From contig NZ_CP075171.1 of the NCBI RefSeq assembly GCF_021379005.1, positions 4,340,001-4,404,000 of the forward strand: 64,000 bases of DNA, in the 5' to 3' direction. The notes beneath the pieces are model-generated. The model was given only the letters and a program-made list of their open reading frames with translations, searched no databases and was not told the DNA's origin. Positions 52,372 to 61,300 of this stretch are shown in pieces. Each line of letters opens with the position of its first letter. Position 1 is the stretch's first letter. Source of the DNA: Leptodesmis sichuanensis A121 (GTDB lineage: Bacteria; Cyanobacteriota; Cyanobacteriia; Leptolyngbyales; Leptolyngbyaceae). A program made the position numbers and the translations under genes.

Positions 52372-53397
52372 ATGATGCTCAGACAATCCCTAGTGGCGAT
52401 CGCCCTTACCTGTAGCCTCACCACGGTTGCCGCGGCTCAAACTCCAGCAAAACCCGATCGCAAGGCGGCGATTCAGACCGATCCAACGTTGAGCCAGGTG
52501 GGGAAGGCATTGCGGTTGGGAGACTACGATCGGGCCATTAAACAGTTCCAGCAGGCAAAAGCAAAAACGCAAGATAAATGTGCGAATCGGGGATATACCC
52601 TTTCTATTACAGCGGCTCAGGCGACCAAGAAAAAGTTTCCGAAGCGCAAAACCGCCAAGCAGCAAGAACAGGCATTCAGGTTTTATACCCAGGAATTTGA
52701 ACGATTGACGATTCAAGATCCAGCCTGTGGCATCCCGTCCTTACGGGAAGCAGATACCTCTTATCGGGCCACCAACCCAAAGTTTTCCTTAACGATCCAT
52801 CCTGTGTTTCAAAGTCTGCTCTCAACGCTCTATCAGCAAACCAAAATCCCAGTTCGCCTCCCGACTTATATTCCCAGCCTCAATGCTGACAAGCGAGTGC
52901 CAGGAGAGAGCACGATCGCGACATCATCTGCCAACAATCCTTACCTGGCCAATCTCAAGGCTGAAAAACCCCTAATAGCGACCCTGGCTTCGGCTACGGC
53001 AAACGAGTACACGATCGTGTTGGGCAATCGCCCCAACTGTCAGGGACAGAATTCCTGCAAACGCGGTTCTCTGTCAGCCACTAAATTGACTCCCCAAGCT
53101 ATTTCTTTGGACACAACCTTTCAACAAGCCGCGAATTTTGTGAATAATCCTCTATTCAATCAGGCAGGGCGGCGATCGTCCGATGCCATGGGGCCAGTCA
53201 CTCTTAGCAATAATCTCAAAGGCTATTTCATTCCCTGGGTTCTCAGCGATCATTACACGGAAGCCAAGATCATCTGGGAACAGGACGGGGTGCGCTATAG
53301 CGTTGGCCTTCAGCAGGGCGACAAAGACTCTTTGATCAAAATGGCCAACTCTGCGATCAAACCACCCTTAGCTCCCTGGTTAGATGAAAACCTTTGA
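52372..53397 (+). CDS. Secreted protein of unknown function
   Basis: Protein of 341 residues with a signal peptide (SLVAIALTCSLTTVAAAQT, cleavage near residue 22). A TPR-like stretch (VGKALRLGDYDRAIKQFQQA) is followed by a basic region and a C-terminal domain of mixed content with NRPNCQGQNSCKRG, whose two cysteines could form a disulfide. No family was recognised. ATG 52375 is an alternative start. The preceding 100 bases contain CCACCTTCCCCACC-type repeats. Confidence 0.6.
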   Translation: MMLRQSLVAIALTCSLTTVAAAQTPAKPDRKAAIQTDPTLSQVGKALRLGDYDRAIKQFQQAKAKTQDKCANRGYTLSITAAQATKKKFPKRKTAKQQEQAFRFYTQEFERLTIQDPACGIPSLREADTSYRATNPKFSLTIHPVFQSLLSTLYQQTKIPVRLPTYIPSLNADKRVPGESTIATSSANNPYLANLKAEKPLIATLASATANEYTIVLGNRPNCQGQNSCKRGSLSATKLTPQAISLDTTFQQAANFVNNPLFNQAGRRSSDAMGPVTLSNNLKGYFIPWVLSDHYTEAKIIWEQDGVRYSVGLQQGDKDSLIKMANSAIKPPLAPWLDENL

Positions 53398-53497
53398 AGG
53401 CAATAGCCAGCAAGCTGCGAATGATTGGCCGACGAGATGAGTAGGAGATGCTGGACTGCTAACGATTGAGTTATCTCGCTTGGCAACTACATCTTGC

Positions 53498-56400
53498 TTA
53501 CTTTCCAATCATATGCAATGCCTCAATCCAGATTTTGAGTTCCTGTTCAGCCAGTTTTTTATCAGTCAACTCCTGTTCCTGGTGGGCAATGTAGGTGTTC
53601 CGAAAGTCGTTGATGCGGGTGACGGTTTCCAAAAACTTACGCCCACCCTGAAACCGCAACTGAGTTTGTAAGGCTTCAAACACACCACCGATTTTCGTGG
53701 TGTCATTAAGTGCATAATCCAGACACGATCGCAGCAAGCCAATGAGCGACAAACCATTATTGAACACTAACGTCCGTTTCAGATTTTGTGCCAATTTGCG
53801 GTAGTAGTCCTCTGATTTACGGTCAACGCCGCCCAGATAGGGAGCAAACCAGGCTTTTTGGTCTTCTACGGTGACGGGCATTTCTGGTTGCAGTCGTCGT
53901 ACCAGAAAGCCTTTCGCCACTTCATCAATCGAACCCAACAGAGCGGTAAAAACAGGGGCATAATTCATTCCCTCTTTGTTTTCAAAGAAGCGATAGAGCA
54001 TGACGGCTTGATCGGCGGCACGGCGATAGCGGGAAGGTAAAGCGTTAAGAATCGCTGGATCAATCAAGCTATCCACAGTAGCCAATTCTTCATCCACCTG
54101 CCCCAAATTCACGAACAGCGGTAAATCCTGAAATTCCTCAGCCTGGAGCAGGTTTTGCAGAGCAGGGGCACAGGCACGAGCCAATTCAGCAACGGTATCG
54201 CCTGCCATGCGCTCAAATACGCCTTGAGGAATGTAGAGATAGTGCCATGTGCCTGCTTTTTGCTGACTAAAGTCAGCACTACGAACGTTTGGGTTTGTAG
54301 TGGCGACTTCAGTCGTCATCCCAGAAGCCGCTTTGCACCAAGCGATCGCCGCTTTGGCTTTTAATGGCACATCTCGATCTTCTCGCCCTTTGGTTTCGAC
54401 CAGGTAGTGGTGGCCATCGAGAGTGCGAATAAAGAAATCGGGGGTGTAAAAAGCAAGGCGATCGCCATTCGCCAGGTAATCAATTCGCAAGCATTGGGGA
54501 CCCGCATTTTTGGCAAAAGCAGCCACGTCGGGGGCGCGATCGCAAAACTTCGCCACTGCTACCTCTAACTCTCGATTACAGGTAACAAGGTTGAACAAGG
54601 TCTTTACCGCTTCTAGAGCAGGACGGCGTTCGCTGAGGGTGACTTGATAGGGTTTCCAGGCATTCAGGGATTTGGGCGGTTCGGCGATCAACCGTTCTTC
54701 GCTGGTGGTGGTGCGGCTGCGGATCAGGGGGACAAACACTGCCCGCAAGTGTTCCCCCACATCGGAGTCGGCCAGGCGGGCGACCAACGCCGGATCGAAC
54801 AGGGTGGTTTTCTGCTCAAATAAGATTTCTTCCAGAAAGGTTTGAATCAGAGGAGCCAGGATGGGATGGAGTCCCCGTAGCTTGCAAATGGTTTCCAGTT
54901 GCTTGACATAGTAGGAAACCGCACCGATTCCCGATGCCAGTAGGGGCAGGTTGAGTTGCAGTTTCTCCACCACTTCGCCTGTAAACAGGTGTCGTCCTTC
55001 ATACTCGATTGTATTGTTCGTAGTGCCGACTGAAGTCGGCTCACCAGTAACATCATTAACCACTGAAGTGGTTACTACAAACTCCGGGTTTGTAGTGATG
55101 ACTTTAGTCATCCCCAAAGGCAACGGCTGAAACCGCTTAAACGCCTTTTTTACATCCTGAATCGTCAAGCCTTCTAGCTTGGGCACAATCCGAAAACCTG
55201 CGGAAAGGGTGGGAATCTGGATGTTCAAGGCATTCAAATCTTTGTGGGCTTCATCGGGGAAGATGGAAATCGTGGTGGCAGGAACGCGATCGAGTTCCAC
55301 AATTTCCAGCGGCAACCCTTCCTGAGCCAGTTCTTGCTGATAGAGGCTGGCAAAGGCGGGATGTTCCACTACTGTCACCAGTTCATTGGCTTGACCGGGG
55401 GGAGTCATACGGCGTAAGCCCCGTCCCAGGGTTTGTTCCGGCAGAATATTGGCTTTGGAACTGTAAGGACGCAGGGGCACGATCGTCGTCACGTTACGCA
55501 CGTCCCAGCCTTCCCGCAGCATCAGCACCGAAACAATGCAGAAATAGGGACTAGCGTTGCTATCCAGTTCCCGGCTGAGTTTTCGCAGTGCCTTCAGGTC
55601 ATCGTCGCTGATGGCTTTTTCGTCTTCGACAAATTCATAGCGGGCATCCTTGCCCCGTCCCACTTTTTTGAGTTTGCCCTTGAGGTTGGTGTGCAGGTTG
55701 ATGGTTTTGCCGTTGAGTTGCTCAAATAGCGGATCGGTGTTGAAGCGTTGGGTAATTTGATCCGCCGCTTCGGTGTCATCACACATGATGAACAGCAGAG
55801 GCTTTTTGCCGCTGGCTTCCCACTCGGCTTTGCTGGCTTTCCAGCGTTCGTAACCCAGGAGCAAATGCTGTTCCCAGCGATAGGCGGCGTTGTCGTCGGC
55901 TTGCTCCACCAGTTTGCGGCTGGCTTGCCCAATCAGCGGGGTTTTGACGATGCCTGCATCCACGGCTTCCCCCAGGGGCGTGTCGCAGACGATGTGCTTG
56001 AACAGTAGCCCCTTGTTGTCTTTGGGGGTGGCGGAAAAATCCAGTTGCGCCACCAGTTTGCCACCGCTGCGAGACAGGATGGTTTCGTGCAGGGTGCGGA
56101 TGGCTTCGTTCCAGGCGGAACCGGGATCCCAGACGTGGTGGGCTTCGTCATTCAGCACCATGACGCGACGATGGGCGGTGATGCGATCGCGCAGGGCAGC
56201 ACCCGTATCCAGGGCTTTGGTTTTCGAGACGGCTGGACCCATCCAGTCATAGGTATCGGACTCACCCTTCGACTTTCGTTTGGTAGGGTCATAGAGGCGA
56301 TGGATATTGGTGAGGTAGAGTGTTCCGCCCGTTGCTGCACCGCTGGCTTCGTCTTGCAGCACAACGCATAGATTCCAGTCGCCGCGCCATTCGGTGGGAA

Positions 56401-57064
56401 TCAGTGGGTCTTCGTCAAACACGCGCCCGTTACCAAAGTCGTCTTTGAGGCGTTCGTAGACGGTGAGGTTGGGGGCGATGACGACAAAATGCCGCGCCAT
56501 TTCGGAGTCAGATTCCCGCAGGGCATGAAAGTAGCTCCAGACAATGCACAGGCTCATGACTTTGGTTTTGCCTGCCCCGGTGGCCAGTTTGAAGGCGTAG
56601 CGGCTCCAGGCATCTTCGTCTTCGGTGATGCCTAATGCCTGTAATTCGGCATTTGCGCCACCAAATTCGGCAATAATTTGGGACAGGCATTCGATCCGCC
56701 GGACTTCTTTGAGGTAGATCAAGGTTTCGACCGCTTCTCGCTGGCAGAAGTAGTAACGAAACTCGAATTCTTCACTACCCACCCCTACCCCCTCCGAGGA
56801 GGGGAGACGACGACGGTGGGCGCGGTTAAACCAGTGGTTCAGCAGTTGAATCGTGGTGTCGCTGGCTCCGATGTAGAAGGCTTCTCGCCACTCTCGCACG
56901 GCTGAGCGTAGGTTATTCACCACCTCAATCGGGGAGGCTCTGCGTCCCTGTTTTACCACGGCGGGGTCGCCAGATTTTTCTGCCCGGACGCGATGGGCGT
57001 TGGGTTCTTGCCAGGGGGCAAAGAGGGGTTCGAGAACGGTGGGATTGAGGGTAGAGGAGGTCAT
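53498..57064 (-). CDS. Type III-like restriction enzyme Res subunit (BPTD_3080-type helicase-nuclease)
   Basis: Protein of 1188 residues. A superfamily 2 helicase/translocase core has Walker A LATGAGKTK near residue 159, DEAH in LNDEAHHVW near 305, FSATPKD, REGWDVRNV and QTLGRGLRR. A C-terminal PD-(D/E)xK nuclease follows (TPDFFIRTLDGHHYLVETKG near 873-890). With the Mod protein at 58233-60179 it would form an ATP-dependent restriction system. ATG 57064 matches the expected N-terminus; a TTG at 57115 would overlap the upstream small gene. Two REP palindromes are translated in frame (54261-54321 after the nuclease motif, and 55016-55113 after the helicase). Confidence 0.85.
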   Translation of the reverse strand: MTSSTLNPTVLEPLFAPWQEPNAHRVRAEKSGDPAVVKQGRRASPIEVVNNLRSAVREWREAFYIGASDTTIQLLNHWFNRAHRRRLPSSEGVGVGSEEFEFRYYFCQREAVETLIYLKEVRRIECLSQIIAEFGGANAELQALGITEDEDAWSRYAFKLATGAGKTKVMSLCIVWSYFHALRESDSEMARHFVVIAPNLTVYERLKDDFGNGRVFDEDPLIPTEWRGDWNLCVVLQDEASGAATGGTLYLTNIHRLYDPTKRKSKGESDTYDWMGPAVSKTKALDTGAALRDRITAHRRVMVLNDEAHHVWDPGSAWNEAIRTLHETILSRSGGKLVAQLDFSATPKDNKGLLFKHIVCDTPLGEAVDAGIVKTPLIGQASRKLVEQADDNAAYRWEQHLLLGYERWKASKAEWEASGKKPLLFIMCDDTEAADQITQRFNTDPLFEQLNGKTINLHTNLKGKLKKVGRGKDARYEFVEDEKAISDDDLKALRKLSRELDSNASPYFCIVSVLMLREGWDVRNVTTIVPLRPYSSKANILPEQTLGRGLRRMTPPGQANELVTVVEHPAFASLYQQELAQEGLPLEIVELDRVPATTISIFPDEAHKDLNALNIQIPTLSAGFRIVPKLEGLTIQDVKKAFKRFQPLPLGMTKVITTNPEFVVTTSVVNDVTGEPTSVGTTNNTIEYEGRHLFTGEVVEKLQLNLPLLASGIGAVSYYVKQLETICKLRGLHPILAPLIQTFLEEILFEQKTTLFDPALVARLADSDVGEHLRAVFVPLIRSRTTTSEERLIAEPPKSLNAWKPYQVTLSERRPALEAVKTLFNLVTCNRELEVAVAKFCDRAPDVAAFAKNAGPQCLRIDYLANGDRLAFYTPDFFIRTLDGHHYLVETKGREDRDVPLKAKAAIAWCKAASGMTTEVATTNPNVRSADFSQQKAGTWHYLYIPQGVFERMAGDTVAELARACAPALQNLLQAEEFQDLPLFVNLGQVDEELATVDSLIDPAILNALPSRYRRAADQAVMLYRFFENKEGMNYAPVFTALLGSIDEVAKGFLVRRLQPEMPVTVEDQKAWFAPYLGGVDRKSEDYYRKLAQNLKRTLVFNNGLSLIGLLRSCLDYALNDTTKIGGVFEALQTQLRFQGGRKFLETVTRINDFRNTYIAHQEQELTDKKLAEQELKIWIEALHMIGK
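54261..54321. repeat. REP palindrome pair inside the Res gene
   Basis: GCTGACTAAAGTCAGC then CTACGAAC and TTTGTAGTGGCGACTTCAGTCGTC. Translated on the minus strand as TTEVATTNPNVRSADFS. Confidence 0.75.
55016..55113. repeat. REP palindrome cluster inside the Res gene
   Basis: Three palindromes: GCCGACTGAAGTCGGC, AACCACTGAAGTGGTT and GATGACTTTAGTCATC, linked by CGTAGT/ACTACAAAC spacers. Translated in frame (TTNPEFVVTTSVVNDVTG). Confidence 0.75.
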
Positions 57065-57083
57065 GGGTAAGGCAGCAGCCAGT

Positions 57084-57278
57084 TCAAGATGGTTTGTGAT
57101 GTTCGATCTCAGCAAAAATATCGTCTAACGAAATGTTTTGTAGGCGTTGCTGACGTTCAGCCGTGTAGTCTCCTTGCCCTGGTTCAAACTGCCGCAAGAA
57201 ACGGATCATGCCATCAAAACCGAGGGCATCTAGTAATGCTCGATAGCCAAGGCGATTGAGTTCAAGGGGTGTCATCAT
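57084..57278 (-). CDS. Small conserved protein between DUF2283 and Res
   Basis: Protein of 64 residues (TPLELNRLGYRALLDALGFD, then IRFLRQFEPGQGDYTAERQQ). AGGAG lies about 10 bases before ATG 57278; ATG 57275 is the alternative. Size and position suggest an antitoxin-like or accessory protein. Family not identified. The Res start is 20 bases after its stop. Confidence 0.55.
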   Translation of the reverse strand: MMTPLELNRLGYRALLDALGFDGMIRFLRQFEPGQGDYTAERQQRLQNISLDDIFAEIEHHKPS

Positions 57279-57343
57279 CAGTGTTGTCTCCTTCATAGGG
57301 GGTGAGGCTGAGCATTACAACAAAAGGCATCTCAACGTAATCC

Positions 57344-57568
57344 TCAAGCCACATTTCCTTTTCCTGAAAGCAACTCAGCCATCAAGGGTTTTGATTTGGC
57401 AAGCTGACTAACCGCCAGAATGGAGAAGCCAAGCAGGTTGCCCTCTAAATCGACACGCTCCATAACGGCATCGTTTTCGGTTTCCCGCAGATAACCGGGA
57501 GCTTCAGAAAAGGTGACTTCTAGAAAGTCAGCCTCTGGGTCAAACCAAACCTTTACTCGCTCTGCCAT
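57344..57568 (-). CDS. DUF2283 protein
   Basis: Protein of 74 residues: VKVWFDPEADFLEVTFSEA..VMERVDLEGNLLGFSILAVSQL, the short beta-rich DUF2283 fold. Its function is unknown, but members are frequently next to small toxin-like genes. AGGAG lies before the start. A second DUF2283 protein is at 60265-60477. Confidence 0.75.
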   Translation of the reverse strand: MAERVKVWFDPEADFLEVTFSEAPGYLRETENDAVMERVDLEGNLLGFSILAVSQLAKSKPLMAELLSGKGNVA

Positions 57569-57613
57569 AGGGTTTCTCCTTTCTTTGAGTTTATTCGTGA
57601 ACCAATTCGAGGA

Positions 57614-57997
57614 TTACCATTTCCGATCGACCTCATAACTATCAAGCTTTGTATCAGCACTAACAATTTGAAGCTTTTCAGACATGGATTGAGCAATCAG
57701 TAAGCGATCGAAGGGATCACGATGATGGAAAGGTAGCCTTGATACAACCGTCAAGTGTTCAAAGGTAATAGTCAGAATCTCAATGTTGTTAAGGGTGATC
57801 TGCTGAGGGATAAACCGCTCATAATCATCGGGTAATGTCAATTTATTCAGGCTGACTTTGATAGCGATTTCCCAAAGACTAGCCATACTGAGGAGTAAAT
57901 CAACATCAGACTCCAATAGATCGGCAGCAGCATTACTCAGTTCGGGACTATCGTTAATGAACCAAAGAAAGGTATGCGTATCCAGGAGTATTTTCAT
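57614..57997 (-). CDS. VapC-type PIN-domain toxin
   Basis: Ribonuclease toxin of 127 residues. PIN-domain acidic residues are seen in ILLDTHTFLWF (Asp6), SMASLWEIAIK (Glu) and HHRDPFDRLLIAQS (two Asp), followed by IVSADTKLDSY. It overlaps the upstream antitoxin by four bases, so the two are translated together. This pair lies between mod and res. Confidence 0.9.
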   Translation of the reverse strand: MKILLDTHTFLWFINDSPELSNAAADLLESDVDLLLSMASLWEIAIKVSLNKLTLPDDYERFIPQQITLNNIEILTITFEHLTVVSRLPFHHRDPFDRLLIAQSMSEKLQIVSADTKLDSYEVDRKW

Positions 57998-58221
57998 TCC
58001 ATGTACTCCTTAAAATCTTCGAGGGGTGCATCAAAGTCTGGAGCTATCCAAATTTGACCTTTTGCACTACCGCGTTGTCGTCGTTTGGTAGCGGGTAGAA
58101 TCTGAGTCAACTTCAGAATTGGCTGGTTATTACGAGTGATAATCACTTCTTCGCCTTGCAGAGCAGATTCTAGAAGTTGAGTAATTTGAGTCTGAGCATC
58201 AGTAATATCAACTTGGTGCAT
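57994..58221 (-). CDS. Phd/YefM-family antitoxin
   Basis: Protein of 75 residues: HQVDITDAQTQITQLLESAL, GEEVIITRNNQPILKL, a basic hinge and an acidic tail (PDFDAPLEDFKEYME) that would bind the toxin. It is the partner of the PIN toxin at 57614-57997 and would repress the pair by binding its promoter. The start lies 12 bases after the mod stop. Confidence 0.88.
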   Translation of the reverse strand: MHQVDITDAQTQITQLLESALQGEEVIITRNNQPILKLTQILPATKRRQRGSAKGQIWIAPDFDAPLEDFKEYME

Positions 58222-58232
58222 GGTCTGACCTC

Positions 58233-60179
58233 CTAAACTTCCACTTCCACAGTAATCGAGGTATCGCAGCCGAAGGTATCGACGACTTTGACGCAGGCGG
58301 TATATTTACCCGGAGCCGGGTAGGTGTAGCCCGCATCGCTGATGGTTTTGAGGGAGCGATCTTTGCGGGTGCGATAGTCTTGCCAGTCGTGGGTGAAGGG
58401 TTTGCCCGGTTGCCAGTTGAAGTCCACGGCCCAGAAGTCGATAAAGTCAAAGCCACTTTTGATCGCCCGTTCTTTGATGGCTTCCAGTTCTTTGGTGGGC
58501 ACTTCCGCCAAGGAGGGGAGGAACTGGGTGAGTTTGATGTCTACGGTGCGGGTTTGAGGACTAAAGTCCTCACTACGAGCCTGGTTTGTAGTAACGACTT
58601 CAGTAGTTGCTTTACGGTAGACGGGTTCGGCGGTGAGGACGGCCACTTCCAAAAACGGCGGCGGCGATTTGCGGTTTTTCTCCATAATCTCGCGGGGAAT
58701 CTGCACCAGCTTCAACTTTACGCCCAACTCCTGCGTCAAGGCATTCACCAGCAGATGCAAATCCATCTCAAACTCCCAGGCAAGGCAATAGCACTCCCGC
58801 CCGCCCGCCTGCGCCACAGCCTGCGCCACCTGTTTGGCTTCCTCGCGGGTAAACATGGAGTCGATGCCATCCACATGGCAAAAGGCCCCCGCTTTGCGCC
58901 CATGCAGTAGGGGCGAGGGCGGATTGGTCAGCACCTCGGCTTTGAAAAACTCCAGAATCACCCGCCGATGCTCTTCATCCGCCCCCTGCAAACGATCTTT
59001 TTGCCACCACTGCCGCTCATAGCGTCCCAAGTTATAGACATCAAAGGCGCGATAGGGTTTGCCCTCGCTGTGCAGCTTGCGCTGAAGCTCAATCATCCGC
59101 TTGCGGGTGGTGTGAATGGCAAACCGCCCCAAGTCGCACATGATCCACCTGCGCCCCAACCGCTCGGCAACTGCCCCGGTGGTGCCACTGCCACAAAAGA
59201 AATCGGCAACCAGATCGCCTTCGTTGGAAGAGGCTTGGATGATGCGATCAATCAAGGTTTCGGGCTTTTGAGTGGCATAACCAAGATTTTCAGTACGATC
59301 TGCTGGCTGAAGCATAGAAAGCCGCCAAACATCATCAACAGTCCGCTCATCGGTTTCAATGTAGATTACCTTGCCGTCAGTGCCCTTCGCGTTAACTAAC
59401 TTTCCTTTCTCCTTATCCCAGACACGCTTTAACTGACGTACTGTTTCATCCCGCTTTTCTTTTTGAGTATGAAACGTGAATTTTGGAGATTTGGAATACC
59501 AAAAAATAATGTCATGGTTTGCGGCAAAACGATTTACGTTGCCCTGCATTTTATTGTAGTAGTACCAGACAATTTCATTTACAAATCTCTCGCTACCAAA
59601 AACATCGTCAAGAAGTGTACGAGCCATATAGTTCACATGCCAGTCACAGTGAACAAATATGCTTCCCTTCTCCGATAGTAATTCAGATATTAAGGTTAGC
59701 CGTTCATGCAACATGTGCAGATATGAGTCTGTCCCTTTTCCCCAAATGTCTCGGTAAGCAACCATTTCTAACGTTGATTGCTCTTTTTCAATCGCTTCCT
59801 GCTCATCTCCAATCTGCACCTGCATCGAAAAATCCGCGCCCACATCAAACGGCGGGTCAATATAAATCAGATCCACCTTGCCTTTAAACTCTTGCAACAG
59901 CGAAGCCATCACCAGCTTGTTGTCGCCCCAAATCAGCTGATTTCTAAAATCATCCACACGGGGATTCTGCTGTTCAAACAACTCCAACTGCCCCGTCGCC
60001 GCCGCTGCCCGTCGCGGTTCATCAATGCTCTCAATCTTCTGCATCGGCATCGCACACCCGGCAATATCCACCTCCCGCCGGTTGCCGTATTCGTCATACT
60101 TGCCCTCCCACACCAATTCCGTGCGCATTTGGGAGAGCGGGTGCGGGTTGTGGGGGCCGTAGGTGGGCAGTTGAGACAT
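58233..60179 (-). CDS. Type III-like DNA methyltransferase Mod (beta class, N6-adenine/N4-cytosine)
   Basis: Protein of 648 residues that modifies the recognition sequence of the Res-Mod system. Motif IV IDPPFDV (Asp108) comes first, then a target-recognition region, then motif I FFCGSGTTGA near 326, the beta-class order. It begins with SQLPTYGPHNPHPLSQMRTE, a head repeated in three truncated copies upstream. ATG 60179 fits the head seen in those copies; TTG 60185 would add two residues. A REP palindrome at 58555-58610 is translated in frame as TTEVVTTNQARSEDFS. Confidence 0.88.
   Translation of the reverse strand: MSQLPTYGPHNPHPLSQMRTELVWEGKYDEYGNRREVDIAGCAMPMQKIESIDEPRRAAAATGQLELFEQQNPRVDDFRNQLIWGDNKLVMASLLQEFKGKVDLIYIDPPFDVGADFSMQVQIGDEQEAIEKEQSTLEMVAYRDIWGKGTDSYLHMLHERLTLISELLSEKGSIFVHCDWHVNYMARTLLDDVFGSERFVNEIVWYYYNKMQGNVNRFAANHDIIFWYSKSPKFTFHTQKEKRDETVRQLKRVWDKEKGKLVNAKGTDGKVIYIETDERTVDDVWRLSMLQPADRTENLGYATQKPETLIDRIIQASSNEGDLVADFFCGSGTTGAVAERLGRRWIMCDLGRFAIHTTRKRMIELQRKLHSEGKPYRAFDVYNLGRYERQWWQKDRLQGADEEHRRVILEFFKAEVLTNPPSPLLHGRKAGAFCHVDGIDSMFTREEAKQVAQAVAQAGGRECYCLAWEFEMDLHLLVNALTQELGVKLKLVQIPREIMEKNRKSPPPFLEVAVLTAEPVYRKATTEVVTTNQARSEDFSPQTRTVDIKLTQFLPSLAEVPTKELEAIKERAIKSGFDFIDFWAVDFNWQPGKPFTHDWQDYRTRKDRSLKTISDAGYTYPAPGKYTACVKVVDTFGCDTSITVEVEV
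58555..58610. repeat. REP palindrome pair inside the mod gene
   Basis: GAGGACTAAAGTCCTC then CTACGAG and TTTGTAGTAACGACTTCAGTAG. Read on the minus strand in the mod frame. Confidence 0.75.
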
Positions 60180-60210
60180 AATCAAGGCAAAAGGTAAAAG
60201 TAAAAAGGTT

Positions 60211-60264
60211 GGTAGTGACGACTTTAGTCGTCATCCAATGTTCACCAAAGCGAACACTACGAAC
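60211..60264. repeat. REP unit between DUF2283 and mod
   Basis: GTAGTGACGACTTTAGTCGTC then ATCCAATGTTCACC and CACTACGAAC. It begins directly after the DUF2283 stop and is followed by an AAGGTAAAAGTAAAAAGG stretch before mod. Confidence 0.8.
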
Positions 60265-60477
60265 TTAGAGGGCTATGGTTTCAAAGGCAATGCGGACAGG
60301 ACTACCGGAAGGCGGTAAAAAGTTAAGTTTTTCAAACCCAATCACTTGCCCCTGCTGGTCCTTCATCAGAATAACTTCATCGCCCGTTTCTTCGGCTTCA
60401 ACCTCATCTTGAGGGTTACCAAACCAAACGACAAGGGTGTTGCCTGTGCGGTCATAAAATACTTTTACCTCTGCCAT
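60265..60477 (-). CDS. DUF2283 protein (cargo pair 1)
   Basis: Protein of 70 residues: VKVFYDRTGNTLVVWFGNP..GDEVILMKDQQGQVIGFEKLNFL. It overlaps the upstream DUF4258-like gene by 13 bases, so the two are translationally coupled and form a candidate toxin-antitoxin-like pair, with this as the probable partner protein. The stop abuts a REP unit. Confidence 0.75.
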   Translation of the reverse strand: MAEVKVFYDRTGNTLVVWFGNPQDEVEAEETGDEVILMKDQQGQVIGFEKLNFLPPSGSPVRIAFETIAL

Positions 60478-60800
60478 ATCGACTCTCCTTCTTTAATTGC
60501 ACTGGTTCGGTAGGCTGTGATTAGAAACCCTTCTCCATTTAAGCGCCTCGCTACAGCACAGACCCAACGCTTCGTACCATCATCACGGTAAAACAAGTAA
60601 ACCTGAGAGTCATTTTTACTCAGACGAATTTCGTCTGGATTGCTCAAAGTGTTTTGAACATCGACTAGACGGTCGAGCATGGCTGGATGCTTGATTGTGA
60701 CAATAAACTGCCAATACTCAGTCGTTGTGCGAACGGAAAAATCGATCGGGGTAGCGACTTCAAATAGAATTTCAGGGCTGGAAGTCGAATCATTCTGCAT
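60465..60800 (-). CDS. DUF4258-like small protein (cargo pair 1), toxin candidate
   Basis: Protein of 111 residues: FSVRTTTEYWQFIVTIKHPAM, SNPDEIRLSKNDSQVYLFYR, WVCAVARRLNGEGFLITAYRT. The IKHP..EIR..RYVCAV..FLITAY pattern is that of the DUF4258/PBECR-like small nuclease-fold families; the assignment is tentative. ATG 60800 is chosen; the frame further upstream belongs to a mod fragment in another phase whose stop lies 11 bases inside this gene. Confidence 0.6.
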   Translation of the reverse strand: MQNDSTSSPEILFEVATPIDFSVRTTTEYWQFIVTIKHPAMLDRLVDVQNTLSNPDEIRLSKNDSQVYLFYRDDGTKRWVCAVARRLNGEGFLITAYRTSAIKEGESIWQR

Positions 60801-61206
60801 TCGTCGCTGCCCCGATCGCCACACGCATCGAAAAATCTGCACCCACATCAAACGGCAGGTCAATGCAAATCAGATCCACCTTGCCCTTAAACTCCTGTAA
60901 CGGCGAAGCCATCACCAGCTTGTTATCGCCCCAGATTAGCCGATTTCTAAAGTCATCCACACAGGCATTCTGCTGCTCGAATAACGACCACTGCCCCGTC
61001 GCCGCCGCTGCCCGCCTGGGTTCATCAATGCTCTCAATCTTCTGCAACCGCAAGCGGAACGCTGACGCGAACGGCATGGCACACCTGGCAATATCCATCT
61101 CGCGCCGCTGCCCATACTCGTCATACTTGCCCTCCCACACCAGTTCCGTGCGCATTTGGGAGAGGGGGTGGGGGTTGTGGGGGCCGTAGGTGGGTTGCTG
61201 GGTCAT
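60790..61206 (-). pseudogene. Truncated mod 5' fragment, copy 2
   Basis: 138 codons nearly identical to the head of Mod (TQQPTYGPHNPHPLSQMRTE.., WGDNKLVMASPLQEFKGKVD). It breaks off after GADFSMRVA. Motif IV is mutated to IDLPF and there is a short insertion (ASAFRLRL). The frame ends inside the next gene (overlap 11 bases). It cannot be an active methyltransferase. Confidence 0.85.
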
Positions 61207-61244
61207 GATGAAGGAAAAAGGCAAAAGGTAAAAGTAAAAAGGTT

Positions 61245-61298
61245 GGTAGTGACGACTTTAGTCATCATCCAATATTTACTAAGGTGAACACCACGAAC
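61245..61298. repeat. REP unit between DUF4926 and mod fragment copy 2
   Basis: Same layout as 60211-60264: GTAGTGACGACTTTAGTCATC, ATCCAATATTTACT, CACCACGAAC, then the A-rich stretch before the fragment. Confidence 0.8.
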
Positions 61299-61300
61299 AG

